Source of the DNA: DATDCV01 sp036524155
GTDB lineage: Bacteria; Verrucomicrobiota; Verrucomicrobiia; Limisphaerales; UBA8199
Direction of reading: 5' to 3'
Assembly (NCBI GenBank): GCA_036524155.1
Contig: DATDCV010000178.1
Location: 1-36,805 of the forward strand
DNA length: 36,805 nucleotides
The notes under the pieces were generated by a model. The model was given only the letters and a program-made list of their open reading frames with translations, searched no databases and had not been told where the DNA came from. Every line of letters begins with the position of its first letter. The stretch's first letter is position 1. The translations under genes and the position numbers were made by a program. Below are positions 14,535 to 21,341 of this stretch, one piece after another.

Positions 14535-15623
14535 ATGAAAACGAGCAGAATGAGAAAGAAGTATATGTCGAGCACGGCCGCAGCAGGTCTGCTGGCCGGA
14601 TTGATGTGCGGGCTGGCGCCCAGCACACCTTACGCCCAGGTCTCAGTCGGCCTGGGCGGGGGGGCCTCGCTGGTCGGAACAGCGACTGTGGCCGGCGCCA
14701 CGACCTTGGCGGGAGCAACCAGCGTGACGGAAGCGACCGCCCTGGCCGTGGGCAGCCGGCTGGCCACCGGCTGCATCATTGGCGGCGGGAGCGTGGTCAA
14801 TGGTGCCGCGGTGGCCGCAGGAACCGTCCTGGCCGCCGAAACCGTGGTAGCCAGCTCCACCACGGTGGCGGCCGGGAGTACGCTGGCCGCCGGGAGTGTG
14901 ATCGCCGCCGGGACGACCCTGGCGTCGGGCACCGTCTTCGCGGCTGGGAGCACGGTGGCGTCTGGTAGCGCACTGGCCGCGGGCAGCGTGCTGGCTGCGG
15001 GCAGCGTGGTGGGCGGCGTGGTGTTGGCCTCCAGCACCGCATTGGTGGCCGACACGACGATGGAATGCGGCGCAACGCTGGCCGCGGGGACTACCATCGC
15101 CGCCGGGAGTACGATCGCTGCCGGCAGTGTTATCGCCGCGGGCAGCGGTATTGCAGGGGCGGGCGCAGTGGTGGTTGCCGGCAGCGTGCTAACGGCGGGC
15201 AGCACGCTGGGCGCGGGCAGCGTAGTCGCCGCAGGGAGCGTGGTGGGTGGCACATCGCTGGCGACGGCGATGACCCTGGCGACAGCCAGCAGCCTGGGCG
15301 GAACGGCGACGCTGGCCGCGGGCACCAGCCTGGCCGCGGGCAGCGCGCTGGCCACAGGCAGCAGCCTGGCAACGGGCACGACTGTCTGGGGCGCCACCTC
15401 GGTGGCCGGGGCGACTACGGTGACCGGCGCCGCGACCGTCGGCGCCTTCAGCACCCTGGCCGCCGGGAGCGTGATCACCGCCGGCAGCATCGTCAACGGG
15501 ACCCCGTGTGGATCGACCACCACGCTGTCCTCGGCCACGACGGTGTTCGGAGCCACCACGCTCGCCGCCGGCAGCGCGCTGGCCGCCGGCAGTGCGCTGG
15601 CCGCCGGCACCATGGTGTTGTAG
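14535..15623 (+). CDS. Exported left-handed beta-helix (hexapeptide-repeat) protein
   Basis: 362 residues. A signal peptide occupies about 1-34 (basic MKTSRMRKKY, hydrophobic AAAGLLAGLMCGLA, then PSTPYAQ). Nearly all the rest is a run of about 50 hexapeptides of the form [L/I/V]-A-[A/S/T]-G-[S/T]-x, such as LAAGSV IAAGTT LASGTV. This matches the [LIV]-[GAED]-x-x-[STAV]-x rule for left-handed parallel beta-helices, three hexads per coil, so about 17 coils. Unlike hexapeptide acyltransferases there is no catalytic histidine, loop or second domain, and unlike YadA-type adhesins no membrane anchor is visible. A structural, surface-layer, ice- or ligand-binding role is possible but unproven. Met6 or Met11 could also be the start. 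Long frames on the other strand are by-products of the GC-rich repeat. Confidence 0.82.
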   Translation: MKTSRMRKKYMSSTAAAGLLAGLMCGLAPSTPYAQVSVGLGGGASLVGTATVAGATTLAGATSVTEATALAVGSRLATGCIIGGGSVVNGAAVAAGTVLAAETVVASSTTVAAGSTLAAGSVIAAGTTLASGTVFAAGSTVASGSALAAGSVLAAGSVVGGVVLASSTALVADTTMECGATLAAGTTIAAGSTIAAGSVIAAGSGIAGAGAVVVAGSVLTAGSTLGAGSVVAAGSVVGGTSLATAMTLATASSLGGTATLAAGTSLAAGSALATGSSLATGTTVWGATSVAGATTVTGAATVGAFSTLAAGSVITAGSIVNGTPCGSTTTLSSATTVFGATTLAAGSALAAGSALAAGTMVL

Positions 15624-15673
15624 TCACCAACGCCTCGGTGCCTGAAAGTGGGACTCAGGGCACAGATCCCCCT

Positions 15674-15731
15674 GCCGCCCACGCCGGCAATCTCCCGACG
15701 GGAAGGCGGGAGACCCGGCGTGGGCCGGCGG
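15674..15731 (+). terminator. Hairpin downstream of the beta-helix gene
   Basis: A nested stem: CCCACGCCGG (15678-15687) pairs with CCGGCGTGGG (15715-15724), and inside it CTCCCG (15692-15697) pairs with CGGGAG (15707-15712). It lies 50 bases after the stop at 15623. The T tract is minimal, so termination is plausible but not certain. The remaining 15732-16007 shows no gene and no clear promoter for the stressosome operon. Confidence 0.5.
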
Positions 15732-16007
15732 TTTAAGCAACCGGCTCTGGGGTCTTTCCCCCACTAGCGCGATCGCGGTTTAGCCTGCATTTGATGGAGT
15801 GTACACGGCGGCAGAGGGATCGGCTGTCCCGGGAAGGCGACCCTGCGCGGGCAGGCCGCGTTCGTCTCGGGCGGCATTGTTGCCGGTCAGGTCGCCCGCT
15901 GAAGAGCCGGCCGCACCGGGCGCGCAAGCCCCCGCACGCGGCGTTTTCCAGAACATCAAATGAAACGAGCCGAAACCGTCATCCAGGATTCTCCGAGGCA
16001 TACGAAC

Positions 16008-16871
16008 ATGGAAAGCAGCGCGGGCTTGCTGCGCGAATTGGTGACGCATTTGCGGGAGAACCGGCACCATCTGCGCGAGGAGTGGGTGCGCCGCATCCGG
16101 GAGGCGGAGCTGCTGACCAAGATGACCGACGAGGAGATCTTCTCGGAAGCGACGTCGGTTTATGACAATTACGTGGCGGTGCTGGAGACAGGGAGCGTGG
16201 AGGCGCTGGAGGCCTACGCGCGGGATCTGTCCGAGCGGATCATCCCGCGCGGCGTGGAGACCAACGAGGTACTGGGCATCGTGCTGTTGTTGCGCGACGT
16301 GCTGGCGCGCTCGCTGTTCAAAAAGTACCAGGGGGATTTCGAGGTGCTGGATCGGGTGTTCGACGCGTATGAACCGGCCGCCAACCGGATTGCGAACACC
16401 GTGGGGGTGAGCTTCGTGGAGCAGCGCGAGCGGGTGATCCGGCAGCAGCAGCAGGCGATCCTGGAGCTGTCCACGCCGGTGCTGCAGGTGCGGGAGCGGC
16501 TGCTGATCCTGCCGATTATCGGGGCGATCGACTCGCAGCGGGCGCGGCAGTTCACGCAGCAGTTGTTGCGCGGCATCCGCACGAACCGGGCGAAAGTGGT
16601 GGTGGTGGACATCACGGGCGTGCCGGCGATCGACTCGGCGGTGGCCAACCACCTGGTGCAAACCGTGGAGGCTTCGCGGCTGATGGGAGCCAGTGTGATC
16701 ATCACCGGCCTGTCCGCCGAAATCGCACAGACGCTGGTGACGATCGGCGTGGACTTGAGCAAGATGAACGCGGTGGGCGACCTGCAGGGGGGCATCGAGG
16801 AAGCCGAGCGGTTGCTGGGCTACCAGGCGGAAACGACCGCCGGAGCCCAGGCATCCGAACCGAAAGCCTGA
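16008..16871 (+). CDS. rsbR: RsbR-type stressosome sensor/scaffold protein
   Basis: 287 residues from the ATG at 16008, with GAGG 9 bases upstream. Residues about 5-150 form an all-helical N-terminal sensor region (LLRELVTHLRENRHHLREEWVRRI ...), like the RsbRD N-terminal domain, not a haem globin. The C-terminal STAS domain contains ELSTPVLQV, LPIIGAIDSQRARQ and VVVVDITGVPAIDSAVANHLV. The positions that are phosphorylated threonines in Bacillus RsbRA (IDT and VDT) are serines here (IDS at about 175-176 and IDS at about 208-210). In known systems RsbR and RsbS co-assemble into a ~1.8 MDa stressosome that holds RsbT. An upstream ATG at 15960 would add 16 residues but has no ribosome site. First gene of a tight six-gene operon. 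Confidence 0.92.
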   Translation: MESSAGLLRELVTHLRENRHHLREEWVRRIREAELLTKMTDEEIFSEATSVYDNYVAVLETGSVEALEAYARDLSERIIPRGVETNEVLGIVLLLRDVLARSLFKKYQGDFEVLDRVFDAYEPAANRIANTVGVSFVEQRERVIRQQQQAILELSTPVLQVRERLLILPIIGAIDSQRARQFTQQLLRGIRTNRAKVVVVDITGVPAIDSAVANHLVQTVEASRLMGASVIITGLSAEIAQTLVTIGVDLSKMNAVGDLQGGIEEAERLLGYQAETTAGAQASEPKA

Positions 16872-16882
16872 AGGCGCGGGCC

Positions 16883-17257
16883 ATGCGGGTACCAATCCTC
16901 AAGCAATACGATTACCTGGTGGCCAGTGTGCAGTCTGTGCTTTCGGATGAAGAGTTGCTGCTGCTGCGGGACGACCTGGCGGACCGCGTGGGCCAGCACC
17001 GCTCCAAAGGGGTGATCGTGGATGTAACCGCCCTGGACCTGATCGATTCGTTCGCCACGCGAACCCTGCGGGCGATTACCCACATGCTCAAGCTGCGCGG
17101 GGCGGAGACGGTGATCGTGGGGATCCAACCCGAGGTGGCCTTCGCTATGGTCCAACTCGGGCTGACGCTCGAAGGAACCGGCACCGCGCTGGACCTGGAG
17201 GAAGGCCTCGCATACCTGGATCGGCACTTTAACCGGAAACTTTACCATGCCGGCTGA
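16883..17257 (+). CDS. rsbS: RsbS-type STAS protein, stressosome antagonist
   Basis: 124 residues, a lone STAS domain: VPILKQYDYLVASVQSVLSDEELLLL, then GVIVDVTALDLIDSFATRTL and AETVIVGIQPEVAFAMVQLGL. Ser56 in LIDSFATR aligns with the RsbS serine phosphorylated by RsbT in Bacillus. In that model unphosphorylated RsbS, with RsbR, sequesters RsbT; phosphorylation releases it. The start is 11 bases after the rsbR stop with GAAGG before it, and the gene end overlaps rsbT by 11 bases. Confidence 0.93.
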   Translation: MRVPILKQYDYLVASVQSVLSDEELLLLRDDLADRVGQHRSKGVIVDVTALDLIDSFATRTLRAITHMLKLRGAETVIVGIQPEVAFAMVQLGLTLEGTGTALDLEEGLAYLDRHFNRKLYHAG

Positions 17258-17648
17258 AACGCGCGTGGGCATCAACTCCGCCGCCGACATCGTGACGGCG
17301 CGGCAGAAAGGGCGGGAGCTGGCGCTCCAATTGGGCTTTGAAAGCCTCGACGCGACGCTCGTCGCCGCGGCCATTTCCGAGGTGTCGCGCAACATTGTCG
17401 AATACGCCAAACGCGGGGAGATTATTCTGCAGCCCAGCGCGAACGGGAGCCACCAGGGTTTGTGCGTCGTCGCCCGCGACAACGGTCCCGGGATAGCCGA
17501 CGTGGCCCAAGCCCTGCGCTACGGCCACTCGACCAGCCGGGGGCTGGGCGTCGGCCTGCCGGGGGCGAAATTGTTGATGGATGAATTCGACATTGTCTCC
17601 AAGCTCGGTGAAGGAACCACCATCACGATGCGAAAATGGCTGCACTAA
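17247..17648 (+). CDS. rsbT: RsbT-type serine kinase / switch protein
   Basis: 133 residues, a GHKL-fold protein kinase of the RsbW/RsbT type. The N box is EVSRNIVEYA (45-54), G1 is DNGPGI (78-83), and the lid is SRGLGVGLPGAKLLMDEF. All ATP-binding motifs are present. In characterised stressosomes RsbT phosphorylates RsbS and RsbR, leaves the complex and binds the N-terminal domain of RsbU to activate it. Here no RsbU phosphatase is encoded, but an RsbU-N-like domain heads the histidine kinase two genes on, making that the likely partner. It overlaps rsbS by 11 bases and ends 1 base before rsbX, implying coupled translation. Confidence 0.94.
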   Translation: MPAETRVGINSAADIVTARQKGRELALQLGFESLDATLVAAAISEVSRNIVEYAKRGEIILQPSANGSHQGLCVVARDNGPGIADVAQALRYGHSTSRGLGVGLPGAKLLMDEFDIVSKLGEGTTITMRKWLH

Positions 17649-17649
17649 G

Positions 17650-18279
17650 ATGCCCGAGATAACCGTCAGGCCGGACCAATCGGTCGCGTGGGGCGTGGCG
17701 ACGCGCCCTCTGGCGGGTCAAAGCGTATCGGGGGACGGGCACCTGGTGAAGCCGTTCTCCGGGGGTGTGCTGATGGCGGTGCTGGACGGGATCGGACACG
17801 GGGAGGAAGCCGCCGCGGCGGTCAACGTGGCGGTGGGCATCCTGGAGACTTGCGCCGGGGAGTGGCCCACTGCTTTGATCCAGCGCTGCCATATCGCGCT
17901 CAAGAACACGCGCGGGGCCGTCATGACCGTCGCGTCGCTCGATATCTCGACCGGCCAACTCGCCTGGTCCGGCGTCGGCAACGTCGAGGGCCTGCTGGTG
18001 CGGTCGGGGGTGGCCGCCGGGGGAGCGTGTGAGCGCCTGGTGTTGCGGAATGGCGTCGTGGGCTACGAATTGCCCGACCTGCGGGTCAGCACGACGGCCA
18101 TGGTGGCGGGTGATGTGCTGGTGCTGGCGACCGACGGGGTCAGCCCGGGCTTCGCGCCGCCGTGGGAACGGACCCATTCCCCGCAACGGATCGCCGACCG
18201 GATCCTGAGCCAGAATCTGAAATCCACCGACGACGCGCTGGTGCTGGTGGCGCGCTATTGGGGAGACGGCGATGAATAG
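17650..18279 (+). CDS. rsbX: RsbX-type PP2C serine phosphatase
   Basis: 209 residues, a minimal PP2C/SpoIIE-type phosphatase. Metal-binding motifs are visible: SGDGHLVKPF, LMAVLDGIGHGEEAA (the DG), WSGVGNVEGLLV, LVLATDGVSPGF and STDDALVLVARY. In Bacillus RsbX dephosphorylates RsbS and RsbR, letting the complex recapture RsbT and ending the response; small size and operon position support the same role. The start ATG is 1 base after the rsbT stop. A reading-frame extension back to 17581 lies inside rsbT and is rejected. The 3' end overlaps the histidine kinase by 8 bases. Confidence 0.9.
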   Translation: MPEITVRPDQSVAWGVATRPLAGQSVSGDGHLVKPFSGGVLMAVLDGIGHGEEAAAAVNVAVGILETCAGEWPTALIQRCHIALKNTRGAVMTVASLDISTGQLAWSGVGNVEGLLVRSGVAAGGACERLVLRNGVVGYELPDLRVSTTAMVAGDVLVLATDGVSPGFAPPWERTHSPQRIADRILSQNLKSTDDALVLVARYWGDGDE

Positions 18280-19492
18280 CCGATTGCGCCAATGGTCCCG
18301 CCGGTACGCGGCGTGCCTGCGCCGCTACGTTGCGCAGGGGCAGGAAGCGGTGCTGCAGGAGGCGTATGAACTCGGACGGGAAGCCAGCACCCGGGGCGTC
18401 GGGGTTCTGGAAATGGCCCGGATTCATCAGCGGGCGCTGGCGGCCTGCCTGGTGGCCGCGCGACAGGTTGAGGCGAAAGTGCGCGTTTTGCGGGCCGCCG
18501 AAACGTTTTTCATGGAAACGCTCGCGCCGTTCGAAGCGGCGCACCGGGGTTTCCTCAAGGCGAATCTCGAACTCCAGGACGCCAACCAGGCGCTGGAGGC
18601 GGGGAACCGGGAGCTGGAGCGCACCAACCGCCAGTTGGAGCGGGAAGTGGCGGCGCGCGCGCGCTCCCAGAGCGCGCTGCTTCAAAGCGAGGAACACTTC
18701 CGCGAACTGTTCCACGAGGCGGAACGCATGCAGGAGAGCCTGCGGCAGCTTTCGAACAAGATCCTGCACGTGCAGGAAGAGGAGCGCAAGCGGGTGAGCC
18801 GCGAGCTGCACGACGAGGTGGGCCAGGCCCTCACCGCGATCAGCACGAGCCTCGAAATGCTGCGCCGGGACGCCGCGGCGGGTCCCCAAAGCCTGCTGGG
18901 AAAAATCGCCGACGCCCAAAACCTGCTCGCGCAAACGATGGACGCCGTCCACCGCTTTGCCCAGGAGCTGCGGCCGCCCATGCTCGACGAGCTGGGGCTG
19001 CTGCCGGCACTGCGTTCCTACCTGAGAGGTTTTGCCGAGCGCACCGGCCTTCGGGTGAGCCTTAATGGTACCGCCGGGGCCGAGGGGCTCAGCGACGAGC
19101 AGAAAACCGTCGTGTTCCGCGTCGCCCAGGAAAGCCTCAACAACGTCGCCAAGCACGCGCAGGCCAAGCGGGTCGCCGTGACCTTTCGCCAGCTCAAAGG
19201 GAGCGTCCAGATACGGATCCAGGATAACGGCAAAGCCTTCCAGGTGGAGCGGCAGCTTGCGGGCGGCGCGAAAAAACGACTGGGGCTGCTGGGCATGCAG
19301 GAACGCACCCGGTTGGTCAATGGCCGGTTTGACATCACCTCTGCGCCGGGCAAAGGCACGACCGTCAGCGTCGAGATTCCTCTCGGCTCGCCTCGCAACC
19401 CCGCGGCCGGCCGGCACGGTTCCCTCGGCCCGCCAAAGCCCCGGGTGGCGCCCCCGAAGCAGAACGGCACCCGGTTTTTCGATCTCCGATAG
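18272..19492 (+). CDS. Soluble histidine kinase with N-terminal RsbU-like (RsbT-binding) domain
   Basis: 406 residues and no membrane segment. Residues about 5-92 (YAACLRRYVAQGQEAVLQEA, then LGREASTRGVGVLEMARIHQRAL, then AAETFFMETLAPFEAAHRGF) resemble the all-helical N-terminal domain of RsbU, which binds RsbT. A long coiled coil (about 95-165) leads to a HisKA_3-type dimerisation domain with the phospho-accepting histidine in ERKRVSRELHDEVGQALTAI (H180). The ATPase domain has the N box VAQESLNNVAKHA (284-296), DNGKAF (318-323) and RLGLLGMQER (336-345). The C-terminal ~35 residues are proline-rich and unstructured. Overlap with rsbX (8 bases) and a response regulator 8 bases downstream place it as the output of the stressosome. 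The RsbU-N match is by eye and is the key claim to verify. Confidence 0.88.
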   Translation: MNSRLRQWSRRYAACLRRYVAQGQEAVLQEAYELGREASTRGVGVLEMARIHQRALAACLVAARQVEAKVRVLRAAETFFMETLAPFEAAHRGFLKANLELQDANQALEAGNRELERTNRQLEREVAARARSQSALLQSEEHFRELFHEAERMQESLRQLSNKILHVQEEERKRVSRELHDEVGQALTAISTSLEMLRRDAAAGPQSLLGKIADAQNLLAQTMDAVHRFAQELRPPMLDELGLLPALRSYLRGFAERTGLRVSLNGTAGAEGLSDEQKTVVFRVAQESLNNVAKHAQAKRVAVTFRQLKGSVQIRIQDNGKAFQVERQLAGGAKKRLGLLGMQERTRLVNGRFDITSAPGKGTTVSVEIPLGSPRNPAAGRHGSLGPPKPRVAPPKQNGTRFFDLR

Positions 19493-19500
19493 AGGCGGCT

Positions 19501-20178
19501 ATGAAGAAGATTACGGTGTTGCTTGCCGACGACCATACGGTGGTCCGGCAGGGCTTCCGCCTCCTGCTGGAGGCGGAACCGGACATCGCCGTGGTGGGCG
19601 AAGCCGAAACGGGCCGGCAGGCGGTGCAACTCGTCCGGAAACACCATCCTGACGTGGTGGTGATGGACATCGCGATGCCCCATCTCAACGGCCTGGAGGC
19701 GGCTCGCCAAATTACCCGGGAAGTCCCCTCCGCCCGGGTGGTCATACTGTCCTCCTACAGCGACGACGAATACATCCGGCAGTTGGCGGACGCCGGCGCT
19801 TCCGGCTACCTGCTCAAGCACACCGCCGCGCCCGACCTGCTGCGCGCCGTCCGCGAAGCCAGCAAAGGCAACGTCTTTCTCAGCCCGTCGATTTCCCGGC
19901 GCCTGATGGAATATTATCGCGAGACGTTGGCCCGAGGCGCTCCGGCGAAAACACCCCGGGACACCCTTTCCTCCCGCGAGACGGAAGTCCTGCAACTGAT
20001 CGCCGAAGGCAAAATCAACAAGGAGATCGCCGCCGAGCTGCACCTGAGCGCCAAAACCGTCGACACCCACCGCCAGCGGCTGATGAACCGGCTGGGAATT
20101 CACAACGTGGCAGGCCTGACCCGCTTCGCGATCTCCAAAGGGATCATCCAGCGCCATTCCGAGGGAACGACGATCTAA
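19501..20178 (+). CDS. NarL/FixJ-type response regulator
   Basis: 225 residues. The receiver domain has DD at 10-11, the phosphorylation aspartate D56 in VVVMDIAMP, a serine in VVILSSYS and lysine in GYLLKHT. The LuxR-type DNA-binding domain covers about 155-220 (LSSRETEVLQLIAEGKINKEIAAELHLSAKTVDTHRQRLMNRLGI). It pairs naturally with the HisKA_3 kinase ending 8 bases upstream and should be the transcriptional output of the stressosome. Its targets are unknown; the exported proteins next to the operon are candidates only by proximity. Confidence 0.95.
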   Translation: MKKITVLLADDHTVVRQGFRLLLEAEPDIAVVGEAETGRQAVQLVRKHHPDVVVMDIAMPHLNGLEAARQITREVPSARVVILSSYSDDEYIRQLADAGASGYLLKHTAAPDLLRAVREASKGNVFLSPSISRRLMEYYRETLARGAPAKTPRDTLSSRETEVLQLIAEGKINKEIAAELHLSAKTVDTHRQRLMNRLGIHNVAGLTRFAISKGIIQRHSEGTTI

Positions 20179-20335
20179 TCCCATTCTGGTTGCCTTCTTG
20201 AGCAACTGCGCCGTGTCGTCGCAGGGCTTGCGCTCTCTGGGTTGTTGCACTACTGCAAAAAACGCGCGCCGCGGGTCAGGCCGGAGACCGACGGCGCACG
20301 GCGCGCTTTGCGATGAGGAGCGATTGGTCCAGCAT

Positions 20336-20372
20336 CGGCCGGCGCGGGCCCACCTCCACCCCGCGCCGGCCG
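20336..20372. terminator. Strong GC hairpin between convergent genes
   Basis: A perfect 13-bp stem, CGGCCGGCGCGGG (20336-20348) and its complement (20360-20372), with an 11-base loop, lies between the response-regulator stop and the convergent exported-protein stop. It probably ends transcription from both sides, though neither side has a long T tract. No gene is seen in 20179-20384. Confidence 0.65.
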
Positions 20373-20384
20373 CCGTGGCGCCGG

Positions 20385-21053
20385 TTACTCGACGGTGACG
20401 GTGTAAGCGATTTCCACCGCCCAGGGACCGCCTAAGATAGCCACCATGGCATCGCCATCCAGCACGCCCCGGATGACCACGCTGTGGACGCCCTTGGAAA
20501 GCGGCGTCAGGAAAGCGCCGGTCTGGATCAGGTGAGCGCTCCCGGAAGGCGAATTCGGAGTAGGCACGGGCCCCCCGATGTAGCCGGGATCATCGAGAGA
20601 GAACGCCTTGCCATCGACCTCGACCTCGAGGTCATGCGCCCCTAACTGGGTCCGGCCGAAGATGTAGTCGGCGGCGGCGGCTTTGTCCGCCGGCCAGTCG
20701 CCGATGATCGGAGCAGAATCGTCGATGTAAAACAGTTTCACGAAGAAATACGTGCCTGGCTTGACGGTGAACGCATTGCCCGGATGCCGGTAAATGATCT
20801 GGAAGGGCGTGTCCGGGTAGAAGGCCGGGTCGTTACCGCTGGCGCTGAAATTGGCGATGGCGGCCGCCATGTCGTCGATCGTCCAACTCAGCGGCTGGGC
20901 CGTGGGCGGCAGGACATTGCCATTGCGCGCCTGCGCGTCGGGAACGGCGCCGGCCACCAGCCAGACGGCCGCGCAGGCGGCCGCGGCGAGCGAGCCCACC
21001 CTCCGGGCGGATGGAATGGCCGTCTGTGTATGAGCTTTAATAATGGTTTTCAT
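20385..21053 (-). CDS. Exported protein of unknown function
   Basis: 222 residues from the ATG at 21053, with AGAAAGGA 6 bases upstream. A signal peptide spans about 1-42 (MKTIIKAHTQTAIPSARRVG, hydrophobic LAAAACAAVWLVAGAV, then PDAQA). The mature protein is beta-rich with PGTYFFVKLFYIDDSAPIIGDWP, GRTQLGAHDLEVEVDGKAF and GVHSVVIRGVLDGDAMVAI, suggesting a single extracellular beta-sandwich domain. I recognise no family. A GTG-initiated frame up to 21158 adds only low-complexity residues before the signal peptide. It converges on the stressosome operon and is downstream of the second kinase gene on the same strand but separated by about 290 bases, which contain no other gene. Confidence 0.75.
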   Translation of the reverse strand: MKTIIKAHTQTAIPSARRVGSLAAAACAAVWLVAGAVPDAQARNGNVLPPTAQPLSWTIDDMAAAIANFSASGNDPAFYPDTPFQIIYRHPGNAFTVKPGTYFFVKLFYIDDSAPIIGDWPADKAAAADYIFGRTQLGAHDLEVEVDGKAFSLDDPGYIGGPVPTPNSPSGSAHLIQTGAFLTPLSKGVHSVVIRGVLDGDAMVAILGGPWAVEIAYTVTVE

Positions 21054-21341
21054 TTGTATCCTTTCTTTTTGGCCGGCGCTTTTCCCCGCCGGCTTGTTCG
21101 TTTGTTTGTTTGGCTTTGAGCCAGCCCCACCTGCCTTGGTTCGGGGTTGTTGCTTCACTTATTCCAGACCGGTTTAGAGGCGGGTATTACAGATTCGATC
21201 GAAAAAGATCGTTCCGGCCGCAACGGCAGTGGGCGAGGCCCGCCGGGGACGGCGCGGGGCCAGCCAGCCCCTGGGCCGGTCCAAGCCCGGATGCGACGAA
21301 GCCGGAACCACGAGAAAACCCGAAATCACGCTATCAAAACT

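Noticed and set aside
14630..15682. 350-residue Ala/Pro/Val-rich frame opposite the beta-helix gene
   Set aside because: It is an antisense by-product of the GC-rich 18-base periodicity; it lacks a signal peptide or motif, while the plus strand has both.
18140..19417. 425-residue frame antisense to the histidine kinase
   Set aside because: No motifs; the sense strand carries all histidine kinase boxes and overlaps its operon neighbours correctly.
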